Notes: a model not told the origin generated them from the sequence alone. A stretch of DNA of 64,000 nucleotides from Aaosphaeria pasadenensis (GCA_022813625.1 JAKLMB010000032.1:372001-436000), one strand, 5' to 3'; positions 44,632 to 55,616 are shown, counted from the first letter of the stretch. Numbers and translations: made by a program.

Positions 44632-46695
44632 TTAGTAGGTCTCATCGAGACCTGCCGCGAGTTGAAAAAGTTGTCGGGTGGATTCACCAAGTGGTGATGC
44701 AAGTGGTGAAATGTCGCTGTGGAGGTCCGGACCCATAGGCTTCAGACCATCCACGTCTATGCCGCTGTCACGGTCTGTTCGCTCCGAGGGTGTGAGGGAC
44801 GCGCGATCAAGTGGATCGGTGGTTTGGTAAGTCGGTGTCCACGGGCTCAAAAGTGCCCTGGAATCATCACGTCCCGCCTCTGGTGCCTCTTCATCATCGA
44901 GGACACGGCCACCTAATTTAACGTCACTGGGGCGAACCTGGTAAGCCAAAGCCTTTTGCGCATCTTTTATCAGCTCTTCGGTCCAATTGAGGCATCGCTT
45001 CAGGCTTTGGTTCATCTTTTGGCTGTCAACGAGTAGGTCCCTGTGCTTAGAAAGATCGAGCTGGATGCGCTTTTCGTCCTTGAGGCGATGGTCGGCGTCG
45101 CGTTCTGCGAGAGCAGAAGAGCTCATAGTCGTCTCATCTATGGAAGAGTCGCTGCTGGAATCTGGCTCCTCCTCCACAGGCTCTTTCTCTTCCTCTTCTG
45201 ACATGTCAGATAAATCGCCGTGCTCAGCGCCTGCAATGGCTGAGAATGATTCCGGATTAGGCATTGAAGAATCTGCTGGGAATCGTCCTGCACGACTCAT
45301 TCGGCGGAACCGCCGCAGTTCAGCTTTCTGCTTCCGCACTTCCTTTTCAAGCTGGCGATTGATAGCAAGTAGGGAGGAATTGCTGATCTCGAGGTCGAGA
45401 ACTTTTCTCTCGCGCCGGGCATTGGCCGCTAACTCATTCAATCGATCCAGCTCACTCTTTCCCTCGGGTGTCTTCGTTGGGCTCATAGGTCCTGGCGATG
45501 CATTGGCAGATAATGCTTCCATTCCCGGAGGAGGTGCTGAGGCTATGCTCTCAGCCAGGGAGCCACTGCTGCTCACTCTTTTCTCATTGTAAAGTGGACT
45601 AGATATGCCTTGAGAGTCTATTGGCAAAGAGCTTTTTACGGGTGTGATATCTATAGAAGATAGACTAGCGCTTTTGCCATGTCCTTGTCTAATTATAGAT
45701 GATGCTACACTTGAGCGTCTTCTCGATCGGTCGTCTACAGCTTCAGAGGTGTGCGATTGACCTGACAAGATGGATAATGCGGATGGACCCCTGTTTAGAG
45801 CAGGGCGAATGACTTGTGACGCGCCTTTCCTATAAGAAAGATGGATGTTCTCCTTAGAAGGGGACAGCGGGCGGACTGGTTGCGGCTGGTTTAACGGATT
45901 GGTATTCATCCATGACTCTGGTGAAGTCGGACCCAGTGGTGGAGAGAGAACTGGCGAATTGCCCCTTCCTTCCGATACTGAGTCGGCATGGAAGAATTTG
46001 CTGGAGGAAGAGGCTCTATCTACCGAAGACAATGGAGAAGATGGACTCTTAGGACTACCGTCTTGCTGACCATTCGCATAGAAGAAAATGGGTGCTTTCT
46101 TGGGCAGTGGGGCAGGCTCCTGAGCTCGGACATCGCTGGCATGGAAGAATCGTGGTCCGTTGTCTCGTCCAAGTACGTGATCCGTGGTTGTGTGGTTATA
46201 TACATTTGCTATCGGGGGTCTTGGTGTCGGGGTCGTGATATATTGATTCCCTCCGAGCGTGCTCCTTGGCCGATTAGAGCTCTGGGCACTCGTTTGTCCA
46301 CTAGTCCCAAGCCCATTATAACCTTGGCCAGAATCTCTCAACGGCAGGTCGATATGAGATGACGGTCGGGAACTGCTCGGTGTAACGGAGGGCGTACTGC
46401 TCGGTGTGGAGTTGGTGCTGCTCACGCCGACGCGAGACTTTCTCGAGGAAGACCGAGGAGTAATATTGCTGCTCAAGAATGACTTGACTGGCGTTGAGAC
46501 CTCCTCTTGCGATGCTGTAGCCGCCCGGGGTGTAGTGGATGCGGTACTACGTACGGAACGAGTAGACTGCGTAGTTGTAGCGGAAGCGATGTTGGCTGCC
46601 AGTCGAGGAGTAATTGGAGTTTTTGAGGTACGGGTGGTTGCCAGCGAGGGCTTTAAAGGCCGTCCATTGTTGGTGTTTGTGCGGTCGATTGGCAT
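44632..46695 (-). CDS. Coiled-coil protein with three FFAT-like motifs, function unknown
   Basis: Single exon, 687 residues. The first 180 residues are Ser/Thr/Pro/Arg-rich. Three short motifs follow at near-regular spacing: RFFHASD (Phe183-Phe184), IFFYANG (Phe204-Phe205) and KFFHADS (Phe234-Phe235), each matching the FF-X-A core of FFAT motifs that bind VAP proteins of the endoplasmic reticulum. A strong coiled coil occupies about residues 405-465 (ELDRLNELAANARRERKVL then RQLEKEVRKQKAELRRFRR), an acidic SEEEEKEPVEEEPD tract follows, and a second helical stretch lies about 535-590. Many SP/TP sites suggest phosphorylation. No membrane segment. I do not recognise a characterised orthologue. 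A scaffold or tether at membrane contact sites or the cortex is possible but is only inference. Confidence 0.75.
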   Translation of the reverse strand: MPIDRTNTNNGRPLKPSLATTRTSKTPITPRLAANIASATTTQSTRSVRSTASTTPRAATASQEEVSTPVKSFLSSNITPRSSSRKSRVGVSSTNSTPSSTPSVTPSSSRPSSHIDLPLRDSGQGYNGLGTSGQTSAQSSNRPRSTLGGNQYITTPTPRPPIANVYNHTTTDHVLGRDNGPRFFHASDVRAQEPAPLPKKAPIFFYANGQQDGSPKSPSSPLSSVDRASSSSKFFHADSVSEGRGNSPVLSPPLGPTSPESWMNTNPLNQPQPVRPLSPSKENIHLSYRKGASQVIRPALNRGPSALSILSGQSHTSEAVDDRSRRRSSVASSIIRQGHGKSASLSSIDITPVKSSLPIDSQGISSPLYNEKRVSSSGSLAESIASAPPPGMEALSANASPGPMSPTKTPEGKSELDRLNELAANARRERKVLDLEISNSSLLAINRQLEKEVRKQKAELRRFRRMSRAGRFPADSSMPNPESFSAIAGAEHGDLSDMSEEEEKEPVEEEPDSSSDSSIDETTMSSSALAERDADHRLKDEKRIQLDLSKHRDLLVDSQKMNQSLKRCLNWTEELIKDAQKALAYQVRPSDVKLGGRVLDDEEAPEAGRDDSRALLSPWTPTYQTTDPLDRASLTPSERTDRDSGIDVDGLKPMGPDLHSDISPLASPLGESTRQLFQLAAGLDETY

Positions 46696-47342
46696 GGTCC
46701 AGTCTTCATCTGGCGGAGGTTATGTGGCAATACTGTTCGAACAGGTCCGGGTAGTGGGCATGATCGTATTTGCGGTGGGAGATTCGGTGTGTGTGTGCTC
46801 GTAGTCGGGAGGGGAGAGCACAGAATGTATCGTTGTTGACGTCCAAAACAGAGGGGAGTTTCAAAACAAACTAAGCGAACAGAGCGGTGAGGTAGTTGCG
46901 TTGTCGGAGTTTGAGGCGATTGAGAGATGTTTGAGGAGGCCCTCGCATGGCCAAATGACTGTTCTGAAAATAGAGAGGGGTGTGCAAAAGGCCTGTTTGC
47001 CAATTTCCTGTAATGTTTACGGGTGGTCGTGGTGTGATGGATGAGAGGGAGCCAGATCTGGCGGACTTGATAGACGGGGACTGGGTGACTGGGCGCGATA
47101 TGATCCTGGCCAAGTGACACTTACCCCCGATGGGATAAGCGCAGTAGCCTCAATCTCCCATCTCCCGTCTTTTCCCCCATCTCTCTCCGGCGCGTCATCC
47201 AGGGCCTCACTCGGATAATTTACGCGTCTGCTGTACGGAGTAGTCAGCAGAAGAACAATCTGTTGCCTACAAACTGTAACTATTTCGACTCCATGATATA
47301 ATCTTACCAGCCCGCCATGCTCAATCCTCTCCTCAACCCGCC
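46696..47342. other. Divergent promoter region
   Basis: About 650 bp shared by the coiled-coil gene and the polymerase kappa gene, with one TACGGAGTA at 47234-47242. Confidence 0.5.
47234..47242 (+). repeat. TACGGAGTA 9-mer
   Basis: One of ten intergenic copies; 101 bp upstream of the polymerase kappa start codon. Confidence 0.7.
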
Positions 47343-49445
47343 ATGAATACTACACCCGCGAGCTCAGAGCTGTCAATAGATTCATCGACGATAACAACCA
47401 CAAACCCTCCAGCCGAGAATCCAAGACATTCACATCCTGACACCGATTCTTCCGCTTCCGAGATCGTACATACCCGAACCAATACATTCGATCCAGATCA
47501 CGTCGAGAAAGATTCGCGAGATGCGCCTCAAGTTCCTTCCAACCGGCCGTTGCCATCGAGAACGCCTTCGAACGAGCACGAGTCCTTAAAGTATCACCTC
47601 CTTGGTCCCTCTCTGACGAAAGCGGGGCAAGACTCGGTAGATCAGTCAAAAGTCTCAGAAATTATCTACAATGCATCCAAGGGCAGCAAGTACTTCAACA
47701 ATGAAGAGGTGAAGGATAAAAACCTGTCCGGGAAGATCGATCGAATCCTCACAAAAAAGCGCCAGCTGGAGAAGCTCGATTTAAGCCATGAACTGCGCAG
47801 GGCAGACGACTACATTGCGGAGCTGGAGCTAGGAAGAGACCTCAGTCAGATCGTCGTACACATAGATTGCGACGCATTCTATGCTGCAGTTGAAGAGCTA
47901 GATAATCCACATTTGCGTGATGTTCCTATGGCTGTTGGGAAGGGCGTTCTCACAACATGTAATTATCACGCCCGGAAGTTCGGCTGTCGGTCAGGCATGG
48001 CAGGATTTGTAGCCATGAAGCTCTGCCCGCAACTCATTTGTCTGCCCCTCAACTTCGCCAAATATACTGCCAAAGCCGAAGAGGTACGCACTGTTCTGGC
48101 CGAATATGATCCACGTTTTGAAAGTGCTAGTTGCGATGAGGCATACCTGAATCTCACCCAGTATTGTGCCGAGCATCACTTGGGCCCTGAGGAAGCTGTG
48201 AGCCAGTTGCGAGAAGACGTTCATCGAAGAACTAAAATCACCGTGTCCGCAGGTATAGCGGCAAACGCGAAGATCGCCAAAATCTGTAGTAATCGTAATA
48301 AGCCCAATGGTCAGTTCCGAGTTGCCAGCGACCGACAGACGATTCTGGATTTCATGAAAACCTTGCCAACAAGAAAAGTCAACGGGGTAGGGAGGGTTTT
48401 CGAACGAGAACTAGACGCTATTGGAATCAAGACTTGTGGCGATATATATGCTCATCGCGCGTTTCTTTCGCAGCTTTTCGGGCAGAAGGCATTCCAATTC
48501 CTGATGCAATGTTACCTTGGCCTTGGCCGGACCAAGATACAACCTGCTGAGGACTACGAGCGGAAGAGCGTAGGCACTGAAACCACCTTTCGTGACATCG
48601 GCTCACCGGATGAACTCCGAGAGAAACTCCGGTACATCGCAGGAGAATTAGAGAGTGACCTGAAGCGCACCGAATACAAAGGCCGAACACTTTGCATTAA
48701 GATCAAACTTCATACATATGAAGTGTACACACGACAAATGAGTCCACCCTTTGCCATCCATCTAGCGGAGGATCTGTACAAGTATAGTCTGCCCATGCTG
48801 GAAAAACTCATGAAGGAAATTCCCAACATGAAGCTGCGACTCATGGGTCTGCGAGTGACCCATATTATCAGTACGAAGAAGCCTGGCATCGACTTCTTCG
48901 GTCGACATAGGGTCACGTCAGTGAGCAAACCAGCAATACCCGCAAAGAACAGTGACGATGGCGAATGGGAGGTTTGGCCAGAAGCCGAATTTGAAGAGGC
49001 TGCGCGTCAAGAGAGGGATGATGAGATGAACGAGCTGGAGAAGTTAAGTCAAGAGCAGGATGCAATCACAGCGGCACCTTCCAGAAGGCCACCTGCACTG
49101 GAGTCCAAGGAGTCTACGCGCAGCGATCAAGCCGAGACCCCAATCGAAGAGCCGCAAGAAGAGCATTGGATATGCCCCATATGCTCGCTCCCCCAATCTC
49201 CAGATGATACAACATTCAACTCCCATATCGATTACTGCCTCTCTCGACAAACCATCAAAGAAGCCGTCAAAGAAACGACACCTTCTCTTGTCTCACCTCA
49301 GAAACCCCAAGCATCTTCATCTTCCGTAAAACCGGTGCCTAGTTCCAAGAAAGGCAAAAGGGGTCGGTCTAAAAATGAAGCATCGGGCTTGGACAAGGAT
49401 CGCGAGAAACGACGCGCCTTCTTCTTCGCACAAGGTCCACAGTAA
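47343..49445 (+). CDS. Translesion DNA polymerase kappa (Y family, DinB-like)
   Basis: Single exon, 700 residues. A disordered N-terminus leads to the N-clasp typical of kappa (NASKGSKYFNNEEVKDKN, about 115-140), then the palm with the first metal motif HIDCDAFYAAVEE (Asp175, Asp177) and the second SCDEAYL (Asp265, Glu266), the thumb with helix-hairpin-helix around KVNGVGRVFERELDAIG, and the little-finger domain with KSVGTETTFRD. The C-terminus has one UBZ4-type ubiquitin-binding zinc finger (Cys611, Cys614, His628, Cys632) and ends KRRAFFFAQGPQ, a degenerate PCNA-interaction-like tail. Polymerase kappa copies past minor-groove lesions and extends mispaired ends at stalled forks in the nucleus. 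Animal kappa has two UBZ fingers; here only one is seen. Confidence 0.95.
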   Translation: MNTTPASSELSIDSSTITTTNPPAENPRHSHPDTDSSASEIVHTRTNTFDPDHVEKDSRDAPQVPSNRPLPSRTPSNEHESLKYHLLGPSLTKAGQDSVDQSKVSEIIYNASKGSKYFNNEEVKDKNLSGKIDRILTKKRQLEKLDLSHELRRADDYIAELELGRDLSQIVVHIDCDAFYAAVEELDNPHLRDVPMAVGKGVLTTCNYHARKFGCRSGMAGFVAMKLCPQLICLPLNFAKYTAKAEEVRTVLAEYDPRFESASCDEAYLNLTQYCAEHHLGPEEAVSQLREDVHRRTKITVSAGIAANAKIAKICSNRNKPNGQFRVASDRQTILDFMKTLPTRKVNGVGRVFERELDAIGIKTCGDIYAHRAFLSQLFGQKAFQFLMQCYLGLGRTKIQPAEDYERKSVGTETTFRDIGSPDELREKLRYIAGELESDLKRTEYKGRTLCIKIKLHTYEVYTRQMSPPFAIHLAEDLYKYSLPMLEKLMKEIPNMKLRLMGLRVTHIISTKKPGIDFFGRHRVTSVSKPAIPAKNSDDGEWEVWPEAEFEEAARQERDDEMNELEKLSQEQDAITAAPSRRPPALESKESTRSDQAETPIEEPQEEHWICPICSLPQSPDDTTFNSHIDYCLSRQTIKEAVKETTPSLVSPQKPQASSSSVKPVPSSKKGKRGRSKNEASGLDKDREKRRAFFFAQGPQ

Positions 49446-49795
49446 ATAGTGTTATTATGATACCAAACCATGTCGTTGCAACTAGGTATAACCCTGTTCG
49501 GATAATGAACCAATAAATTCAGTAATAAAACTTGATATGATCTTCTTTGACACGTGAGATCGTGCAGTATTCACGTATGGTGTTACAAGCATTACTCTAA
49601 ATCGGTAAAGAATGCCAGCATTGTAATCTGTGCATGCTAAGTGATTGAGTAGACAAGCAATGGAGTTTGTCAATAGCCAACTGGGCTACGAATGCAGTGT
49701 TCTTTACAGTATATAATTATACATCAAGGGTATCAAGACATTGAGAGGAGTGGGACCTAACCTAAACTCCAGAACATCGACCTACCGGCAACCCA
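49446..49795. other. Intergenic, convergent
   Basis: 350 bp of 3' flanks; nothing recognised. Confidence 0.5.
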
Positions 49796-50749
49796 TCAGC
49801 TTTGGATCGCTTTCACCAATTCTCCTAGATACTCTTCTTTTCGTTCTCGAAAGATACTCGCATGCGTATCATCCGTAATCTTCAACGTGGCATTGTCCCC
49901 AATCCTCTTTGCGACCATTTCCCCATGGTGCGTCGGGACATTCTCATCCAGCGTCCCATGCCATATCTGCACCTTCAAATCCTTCCTGATCTCCTCGATC
50001 CGAAACCCAAAATCACTATTCAGCAGCCTGAAGTCCTGGGAGAAGCCACCCATACCCTGGCTGAAAGCCTCGGCGGCAGTCCGCAACATCACCCACCTCT
50101 GATCGAGATCGCCGAAGAAAGCAGCGTCCTTCGGATGCATGCTCGCCTTGCTCTTCTCGAAGCCCTGCCGCATCAGCTCCATCCTCTCGGTCTCGGGCAA
50201 ATCGAGTCGCGCTCCCGGTTCGCGGCTGAACCACCAACGGCACAGGCCGGGGAACATACGTTGCCCGAACGTCCACCCCAGATAGTTCATGAATTTCATT
50301 CCCCTGTAGCCCATATCAGGTGGTCCGAGACCGCATACCACGCCAACTGCGCGTAGGTTGTCTGCGGGAAGCGCTCGCGCACATGCGAGTGCATATGGAC
50401 CGCCGCCCGAGACTCCCAGGACTCCGTATCGTGTGAGCTTGAGATGGTCGGCGAGGACTCCCGTATCCTTTGCATGGCTGAGAAGTGTACGGTCCGTGTG
50501 TGGTGAGCTCCAGCCGAAGCTGGGACGGTCGATGGCGATGATGCGGGCGCCTACTTTTGAGGCCGCATGGTGTAGGGACGAAGCTTCTATGCGGGATCCC
50601 GGAAATCCGTGGTGGTAGATGATGGCCGCTCCGGCTGGTGAGCCGTATTCTGCGTATGCAAGTTTCCGCCCATCGGGTAAGGTCAATGTAGATGAGGTTG
50701 TGGTGTCGAGGGGATACCGACAATCGTCGGGGCCATATGACGATGACAT
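49796..50749 (-). CDS. Alpha/beta hydrolase
   Basis: Single exon, 317 residues from the ATG at 50749; the frame is open 21 codons further upstream without an ATG. Oxyanion-hole motif YHHGFPGSR near residue 45, strand VGARIIAIDRPSFGWS, nucleophile elbow GVSGGGPYA with Ser114, acid Asp268 in WHGTLDENVP and base His296 in DDTHASIF complete the catalytic triad. There is no signal peptide or membrane anchor. The family includes esterases, epoxide hydrolases and haloperoxidase-like enzymes; the Ser nucleophile argues against epoxide hydrolase, which uses Asp. Substrate unknown. Confidence 0.88.
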   Translation of the reverse strand: MSSSYGPDDCRYPLDTTTSSTLTLPDGRKLAYAEYGSPAGAAIIYHHGFPGSRIEASSLHHAASKVGARIIAIDRPSFGWSSPHTDRTLLSHAKDTGVLADHLKLTRYGVLGVSGGGPYALACARALPADNLRAVGVVCGLGPPDMGYRGMKFMNYLGWTFGQRMFPGLCRWWFSREPGARLDLPETERMELMRQGFEKSKASMHPKDAAFFGDLDQRWVMLRTAAEAFSQGMGGFSQDFRLLNSDFGFRIEEIRKDLKVQIWHGTLDENVPTHHGEMVAKRIGDNATLKITDDTHASIFRERKEEYLGELVKAIQS

Positions 50750-51648
50750 TGGAGCGTTGCTACTATGTTCGGTCGTTTGGGATGTTAGCGGAATCCTGGA
50801 TAAGTAACGCAATGGGAATGTCCACCAGATATTATGTAGAGACTATGGCAGAAGAATAATCGTGGAGGCAGAGCCGTTGCGTCCTCGCAACGGTAGTCGG
50901 ACCTCTCAGGCCTCCGACTTCTTCCTTCGGATTTTGCTCAGCCTTGCAGTCATGCCCACGAGTAATTTGTGGGTCTTCCCATGATTGCCATATGAGCTGG
51001 AGAAAGAGGTCATGGGTATCGTTAGTGCTTACAGTAGTAGTCACAACATTCCATTGCATGTTGAACAGGAAATCTTACGAGCCACGATCGCTTTTGAGCA
51101 CATTGGGCTGACGTCAATTCCATCCTTTGGGAATGGACGTTCACAGCTATGACTCACATCATAGATCTGATTCCATGGCGACTCTAGAATCATGCAATAA
51201 TTAGAGTACCGTAGTATTGATATCAATTGTCTTGAGTTCAACCCTGTTTAGAGTTAGTATTGATCAGAAGATTGAGAAACAGGGTTCAAGTCAATCGAAA
51301 AATATAGGAAAACAAACTCAGTCATTCGGAAGTAGCCATATTGCCTGCAGGTCAAAACATTCAATTATATGTATTAGCTCTCCTTTTGAGAATCTCTCCC
51401 CGAGCCGCATTCGCTCATTAGGCGACAGAGTCGTGAAATAAACATCAAACGTGTGCACATCAAAACCAACACTGAACAGTAATACAGGCTAGCCAAAGTG
51501 AGAATTTATACCGCACAAGCCCCCAACACCTAGCCAAAGTTGTGCCCTATTCGCCTAGATTCGCGCCAGGGGTATACATCATTACTGACGCTGACATAGT
51601 CCTAGCGCAATGGGACTGCAGACATTACAAGGTCGAGAAAGGCTTCAA
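50750..51648. other. Intergenic
   Basis: About 900 bp, AT-richer than average, between the alpha/beta hydrolase start and the PIL1 3' end. No gene recognised. Confidence 0.5.
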
Positions 51649-53136
51649 CTAAGCAGCGATTTGTCTCTCGTCCTCTCGGCCACGGGTCTCGGTACCAATG
51701 GTAGATGGCGCATCTACATCTTCTTCGTCCTCGTAACCATTGCCTTGGTGCTCGGAAGCCGGAATCCAGAGGCCTGATTCTCTGCTATCCAGAGGCGCGT
51801 CCTGGTGCGAGAGATCAACACCTTCTCCCTGGCGACGGGCGGCATTGCGGCGACGCTGAGAGAGTGTGCGAGAACGAGTGGAAAGCTTGGATGAGACGGC
51901 AGCGTTCTGCTGCACCCAGTTTGTAAGAGCGTCCTCGCAGTCTTGAATGATACTAGGTAAAAAGGGTTAGTCATGCTGATGGTTAAATCTACGGGTAACG
52001 GTACGTACGCTTTGCTGGCTTCGTAACCATCATATGCATTTCTGGTCTCACCAGGAGTAACTGGGGTGTCGTCAATCAGCTCCAGGAGATGCTTGCCAAA
52101 GCCCGCAATGATAGCCAATTTCTCGCAATGCTCACGCAGAGCGTCGAATTGATAAGTGAATGCGGCCTTGAGCTTCTCTCGGGTGATGTTGGATAGCTGG
52201 GCTTCGGCAACAAGCGACTCGGCCTCGGCACGCACAAGTTCTTGCTCGAGGACCACAATCTTTGGGGAGTTGGGCTCCTTGTACTTCAATTGCGCAATTT
52301 GATCGGTGATTTTCTGCTTGCCTGTCCCACAATGAGTGTCTGCTGTACATTCGTACGAAGTTGATACACTTACGATCACGGCTAGGCTGAACAGAGGCTT
52401 CAATGTTGCGAATACTCTTGATCGTGACACGATACTGGTCGTAACGATCCACAAACTGATCCTCTAGCTCACCAATCTCGTAAATCAAGACACCGAGCTT
52501 GTCGGTGACATCGGATACGTCATCGTCGCATGCTTCGCCCCAAATGGACAATTGTTGCTAGAAGCCATCAGAATCGGAGCGACAATGGGATACATTTTTG
52601 GTTATAGAGGAACACAATACTTACAGCAACCTCCATTCGCTCTCTGCTAACTAGTTCCATACTGCGCATGACATTCTTCTCCATCTTGACCAACTGCGAG
52701 AGCTTCTTGGCAAGGTCGGGGCCAAAGGCACCTGCGGCATTGCGGCGGAATGTGTGACCTAGTTGTGGTACTCTTGTCAGCTTGTGACACTGTAAATTGG
52801 AGGATAAAGCGGTCCATAGTAATTTCGAATGTAAATATTGGGTTGATCCAGATATCCGGGATCTCCGCGGATTGCCATTCCCAAATGCGGGGGACTGATC
52901 AGGCAAACAGTCGTCCTTTCGCCTTCAAACTTGGTGTAGACAAGACTGAAAAATGAACTGACCGAAATTGCCCTTGCCGAAGAAGCGTCCAGTCTTCGTC
53001 GACGACGACGGAGGGGGTGGATTCTGAATTTGCGACGCCGTAGGGGCGCGCGATTGTCTCCTACATCATGATGGTTAGGAATCAATATCAACTCGAGAGA
53101 CTGGATCGTGGCTCACATAGAGTATGTGCGATGCAT
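51649..53136 (-). CDS. PIL1: Eisosome core protein Pil1/Lsp1 (BAR domain)
   Basis: Six exons on the minus strand: 53117-53136 (20 nt), 52963-53060, 52625-52758, 52374-52557, 52009-52321, 51649-51952; 350 residues. The tiny first exon yields MHRTYSM, with the second Met split by intron 1, continuing RQSRAPTASQIQNPPPPSSS, the characteristic N-terminus of fungal PilA. Then GRFFGKGNFGHTFRRNAAGAFGPDLA starts the BAR domain (about 40-270), which includes SIWGEACDDDVSDVTDKLG and KYKEPNSPKIVVLEQELVRA. The C-terminal 80 residues are polar and disordered. Pil1 self-assembles under the plasma membrane into furrows, eisosomes, binds PI(4,5)P2 and is regulated by Pkh kinases in response to sphingoid bases. 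The N-terminal SRAPT and nearby Ser/Thr are likely kinase sites. Identification is secure. Confidence 0.96.
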
Positions 53137-53927
53137 TTTGGCAGCGTTGAATGGCGAGATATTACGGTGAAGGGAGGCTTGAGCTGCAGAGTGCGTGTTT
53201 GCAGTGTGTATATGTGTATGTGTGCGAGGCGGAGCGGAGAGGGAAGATCGACGTTTTGTTTGCGTAGGGGGAAGATAGAAGGACGACAATGACGTAGCTT
53301 CAGGGTGCCAAGCTTACCCGGGCGATCGTCGACTCCACCGAACACCGCAAATCGATATCTCTGATCTCAAGCTACTGCAACTTTATGCTCATTATTGCAT
53401 GCTTCATGACTTTTGGTCGATCATAATTTTCATTAACTACTTATTCTCATAGTTCCATTGTGTCTAACCTTCTTCATCCGAGCTTCTTCCCAATTCAATA
53501 CTGGCGGGCTACATTCAGGTTTCGTGCTCCCTTTGCGACAGCACCCTGGCCTCGATTGAGTGAGGAGAAAGCAAGGCCTAGTCTAGAGTCTGGGGCACGG
53601 CTTTGACCCCGGTCTGTCCTGGTTTGCCAGCTTTGACGTTCCCGTCCACATTCTCAAAGACCCATCGAACATTCATCATCACGTGTGATCCATTGATACC
53701 CGAGATCTCCGTGGGAGGATGCACGGCAGAGAAAGATATGGACCCTAGCCACGATACAGCCTTACAACGATTCTGAAGCGGTCCTGGACGTCACGATGCA
53801 CAGTCCCTAACAACCGCTATCAATGATTCGGATCATAGGCTGTGGTAAGTAATGCTTCATTGAAACAATGGGTATCATTGGCGCCAGTAGGTAAAGTGTT
53901 TTTGTTTTCCAACACATGATGATCCGT
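53137..53927. other. Intergenic, PIL1 upstream region
   Basis: About 790 bp with a CACGTG at 53680-53685. No gene recognised. Confidence 0.5.
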
Positions 53928-55347
53928 CTATCTTGTTGGTAATTCGTTGGCGAACACACTGAGGAAGCTCCCGGCTTCCCCTAGACCTGTACTTGGGCGC
54001 TGTGCTGCCCAAAGAATCAACCAGTCTCCTTCTCTAGGGGAACGTTTGTGATGAGCAGCAAAGCCAAAGAATGCGGTTATGGCTGCAGCAGAGAAGCCCA
54101 TCAATATATTTACCATAAGGGCCGAAGGAAGAGACGAAGAAGAGCCCCTTACTACCATTGATCTATCCTGAATTATTGTCCCAGGTCTGAATATTGTAGA
54201 GAGTACTGGAAAATTATTCAAGATCTCACGTGTGATAGATCTAGTTGTGTAGACAAGCCCAGACTGCGCCTGGATTTGCCATGGCAGACTGGGTTGCTGT
54301 CGCTGTTGAGGAAGATTCGTTTTTGGCCATGCGTCGGAAACCTTTACTTCTTCATTGCCTATCAGCCGCTCCCTGAGGCGAGTGACATAATCATGAATGC
54401 GTGGGAATCTAGTGACGATTGCCTCTTTCAGCCAAGCTTGTGGGACCGAAGGATACAGCATCAGAGCAAGGTAGCCAAAGGTGAGGCAATCAAGACTGGA
54501 AGGCTTTCCGTTTCCAAGGAGATATTCCTTGTTGCCTAATAGCTCCGACAATGGCTCTAGGAGCTCATTCGACAGTGCGTCGAGTTTGAAACGGGCGGCA
54601 TATATAGGAGAACTCAGTAAGCCCCCAATGCCCTTTGCACGGCCCATATTGAGTATGCTGTTTTGTGTCGTGCGACCCTCTCCTGGTATTCCTGCGGCTC
54701 GCTTTCGTGATTCGAAATCATTGCCCAACCCAATGCCATCATCTTTGTTATCCGGTAATTGTACGTCAAGGCTGCTGAGGCCTAAATGCCCTGTACGTAT
54801 CCTTGCTTGGTCGCGTCGCGTCGGGGGAATAGTGTAATTCAGATACCATGGGAGAATCGCGGTATACGAGGATGTGGTGATTGCGCTATAATTCTCCGCT
54901 GAGACGTAGAGGGATAGATCGATGAGGGGGGTGGCAGTAGATTCGAGGAACGAAGCGAAACTAGAAACTGTGTAAGTGCTGAGCAGTGCATCATACGAGG
55001 CGATACCTACGCAAGTTTATCATTATGTTGCTTCTGATTTAGATCAACGTCAAGATCATAGCTTCCCAGCGTTCTTTTTCGCAGGTATAAGACAATGCTT
55101 GCGAAGCCAGCCGTTCTGGAAGAGCCATCGATGAGGAGAGGAAATTTCCCTAAACAAGTGAGAATGTGTAATTGAGGATAGTAGTGTCTCGGGTACCTTT
55201 GGGACTGAGAGCAGTGTCATGGTTGGCGACAAGTCTCCAATCTTCTCGTGGAACAGTGGAATTGAGGTAGCCAACGGCAGCAATACACTCGGCGTCAATT
55301 GATGGTAACCCAAATGCAGGGCCCCAGACATGTAGTTCTAGGGCCAT
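53928..55347 (-). CDS. SAM37: Mitochondrial outer membrane SAM complex subunit Sam37 (metaxin/Tom37 family)
   Basis: Exons on the minus strand 55197-55347, 55011-55149, 53928-54960; introns of 47 and 50 bp; 440 residues. The N-terminus MALELHVWGPAFGLPSIDAE is the hallmark of fungal Sam37, followed by a GST-like N-terminal domain (FPLLIDGSSRTAGFASIVLYLR) and a C-terminal all-helical domain with YLLGNGKPSSLDCLTFGYLALML, the conserved metaxin segment. A single hydrophobic stretch near the C-terminus (SALMVNILMGFSAAAITAFFG) can anchor it in the outer membrane. Sam37 works with Sam50 and Sam35 to insert beta-barrel proteins and links to the TOM complex. It shares a 269-bp promoter region with the divergent gene at 55617. 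Confidence 0.93.
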
Positions 55348-55616
55348 GTTCGATCGGAGGTAGTTTCGCTGTGCTCAAGGGGCACACTTGTGTAGTAATT
55401 ATAATAAGTTGTATTTCATGATACTTGAAGATCAGACATTACCACTGAATTCCAGCGCTAATCCGAGAAAGTTTAATGCACAGTTCGCGATCACATGATC
55501 ACGCTCTTCATTCGCAAATGGCTCTTTACGTCTGACATCAACATCGAAAGCAACTATAGACTTCCAATCCGTCATTAAAATATCAAACCATTGGGGAAAG
55601 CAGTGATTATTGAGCC
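55348..55616. promoter_or_regulatory. Compact bidirectional promoter
   Basis: Only 269 bp separate the start codons of SAM37 (minus) and the gene at 55617 (plus), so both promoters must lie here. Two GATCAC units 8 bp apart sit at 55489-55502. Co-expression is possible but untested. Confidence 0.6.
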
